This document shows, piece after piece, positions 1 to 8,361 of a stretch of DNA of 13,367 bases. Numbering within the stretch: the first letter of the stretch is position 1; each line of letters starts with the position of its first letter. Both the position numbers and the translations under genes were made by a program. The notes below the pieces were generated by a model. It worked only from the letters and a program-made list of their open reading frames with translations, did no database searches and was not told the DNA's origin. Origin of the DNA: Dehalococcoidia bacterium (GTDB taxonomy: Bacteria > Chloroflexota > Dehalococcoidia > Dehalococcoidales > Fen-1064); contig DUES01000174.1 of the NCBI GenBank assembly GCA_011192055.1, positions 1 to 13,367 of the forward strand, written 5' to 3'.

Positions 1-2
1 CG

Positions 3-179
3 GAAGCAGCCGTTGAGGAAGCACCTGTTGAACCGGTAGCAGAAGCAGCCGTTGAGGAAGCACCTGCTGAGCCGGTAGCGGAAGCAGCCGTTGAGGAAGC
101 ACCTGCTGAGCCGGTAGCGGAAGCAGCCGTAGAGGAAGCACCTGCTGAGCCGGTAGCAGAAGCAGCCGTTGAGGAAGCT
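3..179 (+). repeat. 39-bp in-frame tandem repeat encoding a 13-residue acidic unit
   Basis: Four complete 39-bp units lie at 3-41, 42-80, 81-119 and 120-158, followed by a partial unit from 159 to about 179. Units 2 and 3 are identical; units 1 and 4 differ from them at only a few positions. Each encodes [13 protein letters not shown] or a close variant (the first has Val for one Ala). The array may extend to the left of the window. The near identity at DNA level points to recent slippage or unequal recombination rather than old duplication, so copy number may vary between strains. Confidence 0.93.
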
Positions 180-293
180 GTAGCTGAAGCAAAGGCAGAA
201 GAACCCGGGGAAACTGTGGTAGAGACGGTAGAAGAGACGGAACCAACTTCAGATGCCCCCGAAGACCAGGGAGAAGGCGATGCTACAACCTAA
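3..293 (+). CDS. rpsC: 30S ribosomal protein S3, C-terminal tail only (5' end outside window)
   Basis: The reading frame is open from the left edge and ends in TAA at 291-293; 96 residues are visible. None of the KH or S3 core domains is inside the window, so the identity rests on position: the gene directly before rplP in the S10 operon is rpsC. What is visible is a low-complexity tail of about 30% Glu, with Ala, Val and Pro, a single Lys and no Arg. It opens with four 13-residue repeats ([13 protein letters not shown] type) and a fifth partial one, then a non-repetitive acidic end. Bacterial S3 normally ends soon after its second domain at about 210-230 residues, so this is a substantial extension. 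S3 sits at the mRNA entry channel of the 30S subunit, so a flexible acidic tail would probably project into solvent there (inference). It overlaps the start of rplP by 14 bases. It could be another protein with an acidic tail, but the gene order makes that unlikely. Confidence 0.85.
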   Translation, partial: EAAVEEAPVEPVAEAAVEEAPAEPVAEAAVEEAPAEPVAEAAVEEAPAEPVAEAAVEEAVAEAKAEEPGETVVETVEETEPTSDAPEDQGEGDATT

Positions 294-741
294 GCGAGTT
301 AAATACCGCAAAACGCACAAGGGACGCCGCGCCGGTAAGGCGAATACCGGCAACAGGATTGCTTTCGGTGACTACGGGCTGGTAGCCGAGCAGGTTGCCT
401 GGATAACGGCCCGTCAGATTGAAGCTGCCAGGCGTGCCATGACGCACCACGTTAAACGTGGTGGTAAAATATGGATACGTATTTTCCCGAGCAAGTCGGT
501 TACCAAGAAAGCCGCGGAAACAAGAATGGGCTCGGGCAAAGGTGCACCGGACCACTGGGTAGCTGTTGTGAAACCGGGAAGAATAATATTCGAGATGTCG
601 GGTATTGAAGAAGATATAGCCAAAGAGGCGATGCGTCTGGCTTCACACAAGTTACCGATAAAGGTACGGTTTGTTACAAGGCAGACACATGGTACAGATA
701 TCATAGCCCAGGCTAAGGAGCTGGTGAGCGTTGAAGGTTGA
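280..741 (+). CDS. rplP: 50S ribosomal protein L16
   Basis: L16 is a 50S protein near the A-site tRNA elbow and the peptidyl-transferase region, needed for late 50S assembly. The 153-residue product opens with the family hallmark [19 protein letters not shown] and carries the conserved central segments ending in [19 protein letters not shown] and a C-terminal [15 protein letters not shown]. An in-frame ATG at 253 would add nine residues (MPPKTREKA) with no counterpart in the family; the ATG at 280 has a purine-rich GGAGAAGG tract 3-10 bases upstream and gives the canonical N-terminus. The start lies inside the end of rpsC (14-base overlap), and the end overlaps rpmC by 11 bases, so coupling on both sides is likely. 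The C-terminal end is slightly longer than in E. coli L16 (136 residues). Confidence 0.97.
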   Translation: MLQPKRVKYRKTHKGRRAGKANTGNRIAFGDYGLVAEQVAWITARQIEAARRAMTHHVKRGGKIWIRIFPSKSVTKKAAETRMGSGKGAPDHWVAVVKPGRIIFEMSGIEEDIAKEAMRLASHKLPIKVRFVTRQTHGTDIIAQAKELVSVEG

Positions 742-928
742 AGAGATACGTGCCCTCGGTACGGAAGAAATTACCAGGCAATTAGAGACAGCCCATCGGG
801 AACTGTTTGACCTTCGTTTTCGTGCCGCTACCAAGCAACTGGTCAACCATCGTGATATACCAGCGGTAAAGAGAAACATTGCCAGGATGAAAACGGTGCT
901 GAGGGAGCGAGAACTAAACGCAGGGTGA
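731..928 (+). CDS. rpmC: 50S ribosomal protein L29
   Basis: L29 is a small two-helix protein of the 50S subunit beside the peptide exit tunnel, next to L23, and part of the docking platform for trigger factor and SRP. The 65-residue product has the typical pattern: [14 protein letters not shown], then [20 protein letters not shown], then the Arg/Lys-rich helix with [17 protein letters not shown]. The start is TTG at 731, inside the end of rplP (11-base overlap), with AAGGAG at 715-720 ten bases upstream. No ATG gives a full-length L29 N-terminus. Length is normal for the family (60-70 residues). Confidence 0.95.
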   Translation: MKVEEIRALGTEEITRQLETAHRELFDLRFRAATKQLVNHRDIPAVKRNIARMKTVLRERELNAG

Positions 929-969
929 TGTTTCCCTGCCCCTGCCGGAGTTGTAAAAGGACATAAACT

Positions 970-1332
970 ATGCAGAGAATGCGCAAAAATAAAGTCGGTC
1001 GTGTTGTAGGCAATAGCATGGACAAGACCGCGGTAGTGGCGGTAGAGTCATACCGGCATCACCCGATATACCGGAAGACGGTACGAAAAATCGTTCGGTA
1101 CAAGGCACATGATGAAAAGAACGAATGCGGCTTGGGTGATACCGTAAGACTGGTGGAAACCCGGCCTCTCTCCAAAGAGAAACGGTGGCGGGTGGCAGAG
1201 ATAATTATCAAAGGCGAGGTCGTCGAGGTTAAACCGGAAGAACTGGAACCCCAGCCGGAGGAACTGAAATCCGTGGAAGCGGAAGCTGCGGGTGAAGCAG
1301 AGGAAACTAGCGAAGAGGAAACTGCAGGATAA
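970..1332 (+). CDS. rpsQ: 30S ribosomal protein S17 with acidic C-terminal extension
   Basis: S17 is an early-binding OB-fold protein of the 30S subunit that contacts 16S rRNA helices. Residues 4-85 give the family core: [20 protein letters not shown], the HPIYRKTVR segment and the [20 protein letters not shown] signature. From about residue 87 to 120 the protein departs from the normal 80-90 residue length and continues as a Glu-rich tail ([20 protein letters not shown]...). This tail resembles in composition the end of S3 and of RpoA in this window. The ATG at 970 has AAAAGGA at 955-961. A second ATG at 979 would give a product three residues shorter and cannot be excluded. The 41-base gap before it shows no clear structure. 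Confidence 0.95.
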   Translation: MQRMRKNKVGRVVGNSMDKTAVVAVESYRHHPIYRKTVRKIVRYKAHDEKNECGLGDTVRLVETRPLSKEKRWRVAEIIIKGEVVEVKPEELEPQPEELKSVEAEAAGEAEETSEEETAG

Positions 1333-1338
1333 AGTAGA

Positions 1339-1707
1339 GTGATTCAGTCTAATACCAGACTCAAAGTAGCAGACAACACGGGAGCCCGGCAGCTGATGTG
1401 TATCGGCGTGCTCGGTGGTACCAGGAAAAAATATGCCTATATTGGTGATGTCATTGTTGGCTCGGTGAAACGGGCTATCCCGGGTGGTGCCGTAAAGGGA
1501 GGAGATGTGGTTCGGGCTGTTGTTATCCGGACCGCGAAACCCTACCGTCGACCGGATGGTTCCTACATCAAGTTTGATGAGAATGCCGCAGTGATTCTGA
1601 CCGATAAAAATAATCCCCGGGGGACCCGGATCTTCGGGCCTGTGGCCAGGGAATTAAGGGACAAGAACTTCACCAAGATAATTTCACTGGCACCGGAAGT
1701 CTTGTGA
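1339..1707 (+). CDS. rplN: 50S ribosomal protein L14
   Basis: L14 is a five-stranded beta-barrel protein of the 50S subunit that forms part of bridge B8 to 16S rRNA and is the docking site for the silencing factor RsfS. The 122-residue product matches the family length and shows [20 protein letters not shown], the [20 protein letters not shown] region and the C-terminal [15 protein letters not shown]. The start is GTG at 1339, six bases after the rpsQ stop; the upstream Shine-Dalgarno is weak (only short AGGA/AGAG tracts), so it may depend on coupling to rpsQ. Confidence 0.97.
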   Translation: MIQSNTRLKVADNTGARQLMCIGVLGGTRKKYAYIGDVIVGSVKRAIPGGAVKGGDVVRAVVIRTAKPYRRPDGSYIKFDENAAVILTDKNNPRGTRIFGPVARELRDKNFTKIISLAPEVL

Positions 1708-1720
1708 GGAATACAGGGCA

Positions 1721-2032
1721 ATGAAGATACGAAAAAGTGATAATGTACTGGTAATCACCGGCAAAGACAGGGGAAAAAAGGGCAAGATACGCTTTGTCTA
1801 CCCGAAGAGTAACCGGGTGCTGGTTGAGGGCGTCAATATAATCAAGATGCACAGTCGGGCACGGGCGCAGGTAAGGCAGGCGGGTATTATAGAGAGGGAA
1901 ATACCGATCAGTGTTTCCAATGTAATGCTCCTTTGCGGCAAGTGCAATAAACCGGCCAGGATTGGTCTTCGTGTACTGGGAGACGGCAGGAAAGCACGCT
2001 TCTGTCGTGTCTGCGGCGAGGTGGTCGAGTAA
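1721..2032 (+). CDS. rplX: 50S ribosomal protein L24, zinc-ribbon form
   Basis: L24 starts 50S assembly and later sits at the rim of the exit tunnel. The 103-residue product has an N-terminal KOW motif (KSDNVLVITGKDRGKKGKI, residues 5-23) followed by the NRVLVEGVNIIKMHSR strand. Two CXXC pairs, C72/C75 (CGKC) and C95/C98 (CRVC), lie in the C-terminal part and look like a zinc ribbon, the Cys-containing version found in many Gram-positive and Chloroflexota L24 proteins and absent from E. coli. It begins with ATG 13 bases after rplN and its TAA abuts the ATG of rplE with no gap. Confidence 0.96.
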   Translation: MKIRKSDNVLVITGKDRGKKGKIRFVYPKSNRVLVEGVNIIKMHSRARAQVRQAGIIEREIPISVSNVMLLCGKCNKPARIGLRVLGDGRKARFCRVCGEVVE

Positions 2033-2575
2033 ATGGCAGAGCTGAAACAGAGGTATCGAGAAGAAATCGTACCCCGCTTGATGGAAGCCGGTAATTACAG
2101 GAATGTAATGGAAGCTCCCCGCCTGGTCAAGGTTGTTGTGGGTATTGGAGTCGGAGAGGCTATCCAGAATGCCCGGGCTCTTGAAGCAGTAGAGAGAGAC
2201 ATACCCGCGATCACGGGGCAGAAGCCGATCATCACGCGAGCCAAGCTGTCAATTGCCGCCTTCAGGCTGCGGACGGGAATGCCAGTCGGTGCAAAGGTGA
2301 CACTTCGCAGGGACCGGATGTATGACTTCATTGAGCGACTGGTCAGTGTAGTCCTGCCGCGTATCCGGGAATTCCGAGGTATACCGCGGAATTCATTTGA
2401 TGGCCGGGGTAACTACACCCTGGGATTCAGAGAGCAAACAGCGTTCCCGGAGATTGACTACGATAAGATAGACAAGGTACGGGGACTGGAAATAACAATC
2501 GTAACCACGGCAAAAACAGATGAGGAGGGCAGACAGCTACTGGAGTTGCTGGGTATGCCCTTCAGTAGAGATTAA
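2033..2575 (+). CDS. rplE: 50S ribosomal protein L5
   Basis: L5 binds 5S rRNA and the P-site tRNA elbow in the 50S central protuberance. The 180-residue product has the normal family length and motifs: [25 protein letters not shown] at the N-terminus, [33 protein letters not shown] in the middle, and the [23 protein letters not shown] signature near residues 125-147. Its ATG directly follows the TAA of rplX, with a GAGGTGG tract inside the rplX end acting as the ribosome-binding site, so translation is probably coupled. Nothing is missing or odd. Confidence 0.97.
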   Translation: MAELKQRYREEIVPRLMEAGNYRNVMEAPRLVKVVVGIGVGEAIQNARALEAVERDIPAITGQKPIITRAKLSIAAFRLRTGMPVGAKVTLRRDRMYDFIERLVSVVLPRIREFRGIPRNSFDGRGNYTLGFREQTAFPEIDYDKIDKVRGLEITIVTTAKTDEEGRQLLELLGMPFSRD

Positions 2576-2586
2576 ACGGAAGTTAC

Positions 2587-2772
2587 ATGGCAAAAAAATC
2601 CGAAATTGCAAAGTGGAAACGTTCTCCAAAATACAAAGTGCAGTATCATAACCGGTGTCACGTCTGTGGACGGCCCCGAGCTTACATGCGTAAGTTTGGA
2701 CTGTGCCGGATTTGTTTCAGGGAATTAGCCCTGGCCGGAAAGGTACCGGGAGTAAGGAAATCAAGCTGGTAG
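2587..2772 (+). CDS. rpsZ: 30S ribosomal protein S14 type Z (zinc-binding)
   Basis: S14 is a late-assembling protein in the head of the 30S subunit. At 61 residues this is the short zinc-binding form, not the ~100-residue Cys-less form. The CXXC pairs are C24/C27 (CHVC) and C40/C43 (CRIC), which hold one zinc. Other family marks are [16 protein letters not shown], the [14 protein letters not shown] segment and the C-terminal [11 protein letters not shown]. It starts 11 bases after rplE. Many annotations call this gene rpsN. No second S14 gene is seen in this window. Confidence 0.96.
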   Translation: MAKKSEIAKWKRSPKYKVQYHNRCHVCGRPRAYMRKFGLCRICFRELALAGKVPGVRKSSW

Positions 2773-2801
2773 TATGGATAACATAGCCAGAGGGGGCAAG
2801 G

Positions 2802-3200
2802 GTGACTGTAACTGATCCAATTGCAGACATGTTAACCCGGGTACGAAACGCCATCATGGTAGGACATGATTCGGTACTGGTACCTTCTTCAAAGATGAAG
2901 CTGGCCATCAGCAAAATCCTCAAAGAGGAAGGCTTCATCAATGATTATGAGGTCGTCCGCGGTAAACCGCAGCGGATGATCAGGATTCGCTTAAAGTACT
3001 GGGAAAGGAATGACTCCGTACTGAGCGGGTTGGAAAGAGTAAGCAAACCCGGATTAAGAGTGTATGTTGAGAAAAAGGAAATCCCCCGGGTCTACGGTGG
3101 GCTGGGAATAGCCGTATTGTCCACTCCCAGGGGTGTAATGACCGGCCGGCAGGCCTGGCAGCAGGGAGTTGGTGGCGAACTCCTGTGTTATATATGGTAA
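2802..3200 (+). CDS. rpsH: 30S ribosomal protein S8
   Basis: S8 binds the central domain of 16S rRNA and in E. coli is the translational repressor of the spc operon. The 132-residue product begins [21 protein letters not shown], typical for the family, and ends with the conserved [26 protein letters not shown] region (residues 107-132). The start is GTG at 2802, preceded by AGGGGGC at 2791-2797. No ATG is placed correctly: the first internal one would remove the conserved N-terminus. Whether it represses its own operon here cannot be read from the sequence; I did not find an obvious copy of its rRNA site. Confidence 0.97.
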   Translation: MTVTDPIADMLTRVRNAIMVGHDSVLVPSSKMKLAISKILKEEGFINDYEVVRGKPQRMIRIRLKYWERNDSVLSGLERVSKPGLRVYVEKKEIPRVYGGLGIAVLSTPRGVMTGRQAWQQGVGGELLCYIW

Positions 3201-3221
3201 CAAGGTTGGGGAGCAACTTTA

Positions 3222-3770
3222 ATGTCTAGAGTAGGCAAAATGCCGATAGCAGTACCCCAGGGTGTTTCGGTAACCATCGGTGAAAGTGGGGTTACCGTGA
3301 AGGGTCCTAATGGTGAGCTGCAGCGCCGGTTTAATCCGGATATGCAGATATCACTTGGTAATGATACTTTGACAGTGTCGAGGCCCAGCGACGACCGCAT
3401 ACACCGGTCATTACATGGCCTGACGCGGAGCCTCCTGGCCAATATGGTGCAGGGAGTAACCAGCGGATTCGAAAGAACACTGGAGATTGTTGGCGTTGGT
3501 TACCGTGCCCGGATGGAAGGTAGCAACCTGATTATCAATGTGGGTTTTTCCCACCCGGTAGAAGTGATACCCTTACCGGGTCTGACACTCTCTGTTGAGG
3601 GTAATAACCGTATAAAGGTATCCGGTATTGACAAGGAAGTGGTCGGCGAGATGGCTGCCCGGATCAGGCGGATACGTCCCCCTGATTCCTACAAGGGTAA
3701 AGGCATCAGGTACAGCGGTGAAATAGTGCGTCTCAAACCGGGTAAAGCCGGGAAGGCCATCGGGAGATAG
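3222..3770 (+). CDS. rplF: 50S ribosomal protein L6
   Basis: L6 lies at the base of the L7/L12 stalk near the sarcin-ricin loop and the factor-binding site. The 182-residue product shows the two related alpha/beta domains of the family: the N-terminal one with [19 protein letters not shown] and [12 protein letters not shown], and the C-terminal one with [15 protein letters not shown] and the signature [15 protein letters not shown] near residues 150-165. The ATG at 3222 follows GGGGAG at 3208-3213 by eight bases. It ends two bases before rplR. Confidence 0.97.
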   Translation: MSRVGKMPIAVPQGVSVTIGESGVTVKGPNGELQRRFNPDMQISLGNDTLTVSRPSDDRIHRSLHGLTRSLLANMVQGVTSGFERTLEIVGVGYRARMEGSNLIINVGFSHPVEVIPLPGLTLSVEGNNRIKVSGIDKEVVGEMAARIRRIRPPDSYKGKGIRYSGEIVRLKPGKAGKAIGR

Positions 3771-3772
3771 CA

Positions 3773-4138
3773 ATGGCAAGGGAATATAAAAGAAATGCTC
3801 GTGCCAGGCGACATGCCAGGATTCGGGCCAAGATCAAAGGCACTCCTGAAAGGCCGCGTCTGTGCGTATTCCGCAGCCTGAACCATATCTATGCCCAGGT
3901 AATTGACGATATTGCCGGGCATACACTGGTGGCTGCTTCTACCACTGACCCGGACCTGAAGGGTGAATTGGATGGTAAAGCGAAGTCCGACAGGTCGGCA
4001 CTTGTCGGTACTCTGATTGCAAAGCGTGCGCTAAGCCAGGGTGTAAACCAGGTAGCATTTGACCGTGGTGGCCGCAAATACCACGGCAGGGTTAAAGCAC
4101 TGGCCGAAGCTGCCCGCGAAAGTGGATTGAAGTTCTAA
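3773..4138 (+). CDS. rplR: 50S ribosomal protein L18
   Basis: L18 binds 5S rRNA together with L5 and brings it into the central protuberance. The 121-residue protein opens with a strongly basic arm (residues 1-35, rich in Arg and Lys) followed by the globular part containing [19 protein letters not shown] and the terminal [28 protein letters not shown], which closely matches the family. The ATG follows rplF by two bases, with GGGAGA in the rplF end as ribosome-binding site. Confidence 0.97.
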   Translation: MAREYKRNARARRHARIRAKIKGTPERPRLCVFRSLNHIYAQVIDDIAGHTLVAASTTDPDLKGELDGKAKSDRSALVGTLIAKRALSQGVNQVAFDRGGRKYHGRVKALAEAARESGLKF

Positions 4139-4161
4139 GGGAGACGGCTCTAGGGCGAATC

Positions 4162-4683
4162 ATGCAAACAACAAGTAAGATAGACCCCACAGACCTTTTA
4201 CTTACCGACAAGTTAATAAACATCAACCGGGTTGCCAAGGTGGTTCGGGGAGGTAAGCGTCTCAGCTTTAACGCATTGGTCGTGACCGGTGATGGCGAAG
4301 GCCATGTTGGACTCGGTCTGGGTAAGGCAAATGAGGTCCCGCTGGCTATTAATAAGGCCAATGCTAATGCAAAGAAAAGCCTGATACAAGTGGTCCTGAC
4401 AGGAACGACGATTCCTCACCAGATAACCGTCAAACTCGGGGCTGCAAAGGTACTGCTTAAGCCGGCATCACCGGGAACGGGCATTATTGCCGGCGGAAGT
4501 GTACGGGCAGTACTGGAAGTAGCGGGAGTTAAAGATATCCTGACCAAATCTCTGGGTACTGCCAATAAGATAAACGTCGCCAGGGCTACGATCCTGGCCC
4601 TCAGCAAACTTCGGAACCCGGCAATCGAGGTTGCCCGAAGAAAGGGTATCCCGAGGGGTGAGGAGGTAGTAACCAATGGCTAA
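4162..4683 (+). CDS. rpsE: 30S ribosomal protein S5
   Basis: S5 works with S3 and S4 around the mRNA entry pore and influences decoding accuracy. The 173-residue product has the double-stranded-RNA-binding-like N-terminal domain ([20 protein letters not shown] with [20 protein letters not shown], residues ~20-60) and the C-terminal fold with the [22 protein letters not shown] loop. The ATG at 4162 has AGGGCGA just upstream, 23 bases after rplR. The first twenty residues ([20 protein letters not shown]) are short compared with some relatives. It overlaps rpmD by eight bases. Confidence 0.97.
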   Translation: MQTTSKIDPTDLLLTDKLININRVAKVVRGGKRLSFNALVVTGDGEGHVGLGLGKANEVPLAINKANANAKKSLIQVVLTGTTIPHQITVKLGAAKVLLKPASPGTGIIAGGSVRAVLEVAGVKDILTKSLGTANKINVARATILALSKLRNPAIEVARRKGIPRGEEVVTNG

Positions 4684-4858
4684 ATTACAGGTAACGCTGA
4701 TCAAGAGTGGTATCGGCTATAGCCAGGACCAGAAAAGGACACTGAAATCCCTCGGGTTTCGGCGGTTGAACCAGAGTGTTGTCCACGAGGACTCCAGCTC
4801 TGTTCGCGGCATGATAACCAAGGTCAGACACCTGGTCAAGGTGGAGGAAGCAAATTGA
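4676..4858 (+). CDS. rpmD: 50S ribosomal protein L30
   Basis: L30 is a small ferredoxin-like-fold protein of the 50S subunit. The 60-residue product has the family pattern: [39 protein letters not shown], then [16 protein letters not shown]. The [18 protein letters not shown] segment is the usual hallmark. It begins inside the end of rpsE (eight-base overlap) after a GGAGG tract, and its TGA overlaps the TTG start of rplO by four bases in a TTGA arrangement, so translation of the three genes is likely linked. Confidence 0.96.
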   Translation: MAKLQVTLIKSGIGYSQDQKRTLKSLGFRRLNQSVVHEDSSSVRGMITKVRHLVKVEEAN

Positions 4859-5319
4859 GGCTGGATATATTAAGCCCTGCCCCGGGTGCCAGGAAGGCCA
4901 GGAAGAGAGTAGGCCGGGGAAATGGCAGTGGACACGGTACATATTCGGGGCGCGGCTGCAAGGGACAGAAATCACGTGCGGGCTACCGGATAAAACCCGG
5001 CTTTGAGGGCGGGCAGCTACCGTTAATCAAGCGCCTGCCGCGTAAGCGGGGTTTCACCAATATATTCCGTACCGAGTATTCGGTCGTGAACCTGGCGAAG
5101 CTCAACGTGTTTGAACCGGAAAGCGACGTAAATCCGGAGACACTGATTGCTGCCGGGATAGTCAAATCTAAAAAATTACCGGTGAAAATACTGGGTGAAG
5201 GGGATATTGACCGTCCCCTTACCGTAAAGGCACATAGATTCTCTGCTGCAGCAAAAGCAAAGATTGAGGCAGCAGGAGGTAAAGTCCAGGAGGTTGGCAA
5301 TGCGGTCGAGGCAGACTAG
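4855..5319 (+). CDS. rplO: 50S ribosomal protein L15
   Basis: L15 is a late-assembly 50S protein with a long unstructured arm reaching into the rRNA. The 154-residue product opens [41 protein letters not shown], the Gly/Lys/Arg-rich arm, with the conserved [22 protein letters not shown] segment at residues 48-69, and ends in the globular [21 protein letters not shown] region. The start is TTG at 4855, overlapping the rpmD TGA; GGAGG at 4843-4847 is the ribosome-binding site. Its last 20 bases overlap secY. Confidence 0.96.
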   Translation: MRLDILSPAPGARKARKRVGRGNGSGHGTYSGRGCKGQKSRAGYRIKPGFEGGQLPLIKRLPRKRGFTNIFRTEYSVVNLAKLNVFEPESDVNPETLIAAGIVKSKKLPVKILGEGDIDRPLTVKAHRFSAAAKAKIEAAGGKVQEVGNAVEAD

Positions 5320-6622
5320 GCCAAGGCTTCTTCAGGCAATGCTTGATGCCTTTCGTCTTCCTGACCTGAGGCGGCGTATCCTGTTTACGTTCGGAATGCT
5401 GGTAATATTCCGGATAATAGCTCACGTGCCTCTGCCCGGGGTAGACCCGGTAAAGCTGGGCGAGATGTTCTCGCAGAACGCGCTGCTGGGCATGATGGAT
5501 ATGTTCAGTGGCGGGGCAATGAGGAACTTCAGCGTAGCCGCAATGGGAGTTTACCCGTATATAACGGCCACCATTATTATGACACTGATGACACCGGTGA
5601 TTCCGAAACTGCAAATGATGTCCCAGGAAGGCGAAGCCGGACGCAACAAGATTAACCGCATCAGCCACTGGCTGGTAGTCCCACTGGCAGCTATTGCCGG
5701 TTACGGACAACTTATCCTGTTACAGCGGCAGGGAGTGATTGCCAGTTCAGATACACTGGCAACAGCAGCGATGGTAGTCTCCATGGTTGCCGGTACCCTG
5801 TTCCTGGTCTGGATTGGAGAGCTGATAACGGAATACGGCATTGGAAACGGCATATCTATCCTGATATTTGGCGGTATTGTAGCCGGTTACTGGCAGATGA
5901 CGGGTGAGGGCTTACTGGCAGGTCAGCAGGGACAGATCTTTGGTTTAATTGTTTATGTCTTGATATCCCTTGTCACAATACTTTTGATAGTGATATTCAC
6001 GGAGGCACACCGGCGTATTCCGGTGCAGTATGCGCGTACCACCTTTCGGGGTGGCCGTATGTACCGTCAGTCGGGTGGGACCCATATACCCTTGCGGGTG
6101 AATTCGGCAGGTATGATTCCGCTGATTTTCGCAATGTCGCTGGTACTGTTTCCGGGCATGATTGCCAGCTATTTTGCTAACCCGTCCAGCATGGACCCCA
6201 ACCTGGCAAATCATATCCAGAATATATTCAACCCGAGCGCGCCGATGCCGCTGGCACTGGTCTATTGGGGAATATATTTCTTGCTGGTTGTCGCCTTCGC
6301 GTTCTTCTACACCATGGTTATATTTCAGCAACAGGATTTACCGGGGACTCTGCAGCGTCAGGGAGGATTTATTCCCGGAATACGGCCAGGCAAGAACACA
6401 TCCAGCTATCTTAACCATGTAATAACGCGAATAACAACAGTTGGTGCTTTTTTCCTGGCATTCGTGGCCATTATTCCGTTCCTGGCCCGTGAGGTCAGCA
6501 ATGTGCAGGTAATCCAGCTTTCCAGCATGGGCCTGCTGATTGTTGTTGGTGTTGTCCTGGACACCATGAAGCAAATGGAAGCGCAGCTCACAATGCGGCG
6601 CTATGAAGGTTTTATCAAGTAG
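5300..6622 (+). CDS. secY: Protein translocase subunit SecY
   Basis: SecY forms the membrane channel through which Sec substrates are exported or inserted. The 440-residue product has the expected series of hydrophobic segments: TM1 at about residues 27-46, the plug region around FSGGAMRNFSVAAMGVYPYI (69-88), the LITEYGIGNGIS motif (175-186), the cytoplasmic RRIPVQYA loop (238-245), IPLRVNSAGMIPLIFA (263-278), and the RQGGFIPGIRPGKNT loop that binds SecA or the ribosome. It ends MRRYEGFIK as is usual. The reading frame is open from a TTG at 5264, but the ATG at 5300 has a perfect AGGAGG (5288-5293) six bases upstream and gives a normal N-terminus; ATG 5339 is a weaker option. It overlaps rplO by 20 bases and lies nine bases before adk. 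SecE and SecG are not in this window. Confidence 0.97.
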   Translation: MRSRQTRPRLLQAMLDAFRLPDLRRRILFTFGMLVIFRIIAHVPLPGVDPVKLGEMFSQNALLGMMDMFSGGAMRNFSVAAMGVYPYITATIIMTLMTPVIPKLQMMSQEGEAGRNKINRISHWLVVPLAAIAGYGQLILLQRQGVIASSDTLATAAMVVSMVAGTLFLVWIGELITEYGIGNGISILIFGGIVAGYWQMTGEGLLAGQQGQIFGLIVYVLISLVTILLIVIFTEAHRRIPVQYARTTFRGGRMYRQSGGTHIPLRVNSAGMIPLIFAMSLVLFPGMIASYFANPSSMDPNLANHIQNIFNPSAPMPLALVYWGIYFLLVVAFAFFYTMVIFQQQDLPGTLQRQGGFIPGIRPGKNTSSYLNHVITRITTVGAFFLAFVAIIPFLAREVSNVQVIQLSSMGLLIVVGVVLDTMKQMEAQLTMRRYEGFIK

Positions 6623-6631
6623 GAGCATAAG

Positions 6632-7282
6632 GTGTATATCGTTATCCTCGGTGCACCCGGAGCAGGAAAAGGAACGCAGGCGGCTGCTGTAGCAGAGAAG
6701 CTGAAGGCGGCACACATTGCCACCGGTGATATGTTTCGCGCTGCACAGAAGCAGGAAACAGAGCTGGCAAAGCAAGCCCGGTTCTACATGGAAAAAGGCC
6801 AGCTTGTTCCGGATGAGATTACGATAAAAATGGTCCTGGAGCGTATAGCCGCTCCGGATTGTACGAACGGGGTAATATTTGACGGGTTTCCCCGGAACCT
6901 GAAACAGGCTGAAGCACTGGACGCTGCAATAGCAGAGCAGGACAGGGCAATCGATAAGGTGGTCTATATCAAGGTATCTGAAGAAGAATTACTGGAACGG
7001 CTGAGCGGGCGGTGGATTTGCCGCCAGTGCCAGGCGCCGTATCACGAGGTTAATTCTCCACCGAAGACACCTGGTAAATGTGACCAGTGCGGCGGAGAAC
7101 TGTACCAGCGTGCGGATGATGTTGCGGAAACCATCAAAGAGCGTTTAGGCGTGTACTTCGCTCAGACAGCGCCCCTTATTGACTACTATACACAGGCAGG
7201 AAAGCTGCTGGAAGTAGATGGAGAGGGTAAAGTTGACGAGGTCAGGGAGAGAATACTGGCATCGTTTGACGGAGGGGCTTAA
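6632..7282 (+). CDS. adk: Adenylate kinase, long zinc-LID form
   Basis: Adenylate kinase interconverts ATP + AMP and 2 ADP in the cytoplasm. The 216-residue product has the P-loop GAPGAGKGT at residues 7-15, the AMP-binding TGDMFR segment (31-36) and the DGFPR motif at 84-88. The long LID domain carries two CXXC pairs, C130/C133 (CRQC) and C150/C153 (CDQC), a zinc-binding set seen in Gram-positive-type enzymes and absent from E. coli. RADD at 160-163 matches the ATP-site motif after the LID. The start is GTG at 6632 with AGGAG at 6621-6625. It sits between secY and map as in most Gram-positive-like spc operons. Confidence 0.97.
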   Translation: MYIVILGAPGAGKGTQAAAVAEKLKAAHIATGDMFRAAQKQETELAKQARFYMEKGQLVPDEITIKMVLERIAAPDCTNGVIFDGFPRNLKQAEALDAAIAEQDRAIDKVVYIKVSEEELLERLSGRWICRQCQAPYHEVNSPPKTPGKCDQCGGELYQRADDVAETIKERLGVYFAQTAPLIDYYTQAGKLLEVDGEGKVDEVRERILASFDGGA

Positions 7283-7300
7283 CAGCTAGCGGAGAAAAGG

Positions 7301-8068
7301 ATGAGCATAATCATTAAATCCGACCAGGAGATTGCGTTGATGCGCGAGGCTGGTAGGATTGTAGCAAATGTGCTGGAGGTGCTGAAGTCACGAATAAAAC
7401 CGGGGATGCGCACCGGGGAACTGGATGTGATAGCTGCTGAAGAAGCGGAAAAGCATGGCAGTCAGCCGTCCTTCAAAGGTTACAGGGGATTCCCGGCAAC
7501 TCTTTGTGTATCGGTAAATGACGAGATAGTACACGGCATCCCGGGTGAAAGAATCCTCAATGAGGGTGATATCGTATCGCTGGATTTTGGTGTAATATTT
7601 AAGGGTTTTCAGGGTGATTCGGCAATAACGGTGGGAGTAGGCAAAATCTCCCCGGAAGCGGAACGGCTTCTGGATACTACGGAAGGTGCCCTGCAGGCGG
7701 GAATTGCTGCCGCACGGCAAAATGCGAAACTGGGAGATATTTCAGCCGCTATTGAAAAATATGCTGAATCGAGAGAATATTCACTGGTACGGGAATATAC
7801 GGGTCATGGCATCGGACGGGATATGCACGAAGACCCGCAGGTGCCGAATTGTACCAGGCCTGCCTTCGGTATTATGGCAGGAAAAGGTCCTTTACTGGTG
7901 AAGGGAATGACGTTAGCGCTGGAACCGATGGTTAACATTGGTGGCTGGATGACGAAACGCGATGACGATGGCTGGACGGTGCGTACCAGGGACGGGAGTC
8001 TGTCAGCGCACTTCGAGCATACTATCGCCATCACGGACGGTGAGCCCGAGGTACTCACCAAACTATAG
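7301..8068 (+). CDS. map: Methionine aminopeptidase, type I
   Basis: The enzyme removes the initiator Met from nascent proteins whose second residue is small. The 255-residue product has the pita-bread fold with all five metal ligands in place: D95 (in LDFG), D106 (in GDSA), H169 (in TGHGIG), E208 (in LALEPM) and E239 (in HFEHTIA). The substrate-contacting histidines H78 (in VHGIPG) and H176 are also present. There is no N-terminal zinc-finger or SH3-like extension and no type II insert, so this is the simple type Ia form. The ATG at 7301 follows GGAGAAAAGG. Codons 2-3 are Ser-Ile. It lies 18 bases after adk and 14 before infA. Confidence 0.97.
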   Translation: MSIIIKSDQEIALMREAGRIVANVLEVLKSRIKPGMRTGELDVIAAEEAEKHGSQPSFKGYRGFPATLCVSVNDEIVHGIPGERILNEGDIVSLDFGVIFKGFQGDSAITVGVGKISPEAERLLDTTEGALQAGIAAARQNAKLGDISAAIEKYAESREYSLVREYTGHGIGRDMHEDPQVPNCTRPAFGIMAGKGPLLVKGMTLALEPMVNIGGWMTKRDDDGWTVRTRDGSLSAHFEHTIAITDGEPEVLTKL

Positions 8069-8082
8069 TCTCAAAGGAGTAT

Positions 8083-8301
8083 ATGGCCAAGAAAGAAGCC
8101 ATTGAGGTAGAAGGCATCGTAACAGAGGCTTTACCCAACGCCATGTTTCGTGTTGAGTTACCAAACGGACACAAGGTGCTGGCGCATATCTCGGGCAGGT
8201 TAAGAGTACATTATATCAGGGTTCTGCCGGGGGACAGGGTATTGATAGAACTATCCCCGTATGATTTAACGCGTGGCAGGATTACCTACCGGTTGAAGTA
8301 A
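8083..8301 (+). CDS. infA: Translation initiation factor IF-1
   Basis: IF-1 is a 72-residue OB-fold protein that binds the 30S A site during initiation and supports IF-2 and IF-3. The sequence is nearly the family consensus: [60 protein letters not shown] and a final TYRLK. AAGGAG at 8073-8078 precedes the ATG. It is followed by a 60-base spacer holding a small inverted repeat, and then rpmJ. Confidence 0.97.
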   Translation: MAKKEAIEVEGIVTEALPNAMFRVELPNGHKVLAHISGRLRVHYIRVLPGDRVLIELSPYDLTRGRITYRLK

Positions 8302-8324
8302 GATTTAAGAGAAAGATACAAACC

Positions 8325-8348
8325 GTTCCTCGGGTTATCATGAGGAAA
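8325..8348 (+). promoter_or_regulatory. Small hairpin in the infA-rpmJ spacer
   Basis: TTCCTC at 8326-8331 is the exact inverted repeat of GAGGAA at 8342-8347; one G-T pair extends the stem to seven pairs around an eight-base loop (GGTTATCA). There is no run of T after it, so a classic intrinsic terminator is unlikely. It could be an attenuation or processing site, or chance. The spacer has no convincing -35/-10 pair. Confidence 0.3.
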
Positions 8349-8361
8349 ACAAGGAATTAGC

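Noticed and set aside
253..279. Upstream ATG giving a nine-residue longer L16
   Set aside because: The added residues do not match L16, whereas the ATG at 280 gives the exact family N-terminus with a purine tract in front.
5219..5710. 163-residue open frame on the - strand across rplO/secY
   Set aside because: It lies antisense to two clearly identified genes, has no family-like motifs, and its composition (His/Gln/Tyr-rich) is that of a shadow of membrane-protein codons.
8293..8321. TTGAAG followed by ATACAA as a promoter before rpmJ
   Set aside because: Both hexamers are poor matches, and the -35 candidate lies inside the end of infA. Such partial matches are expected by chance.
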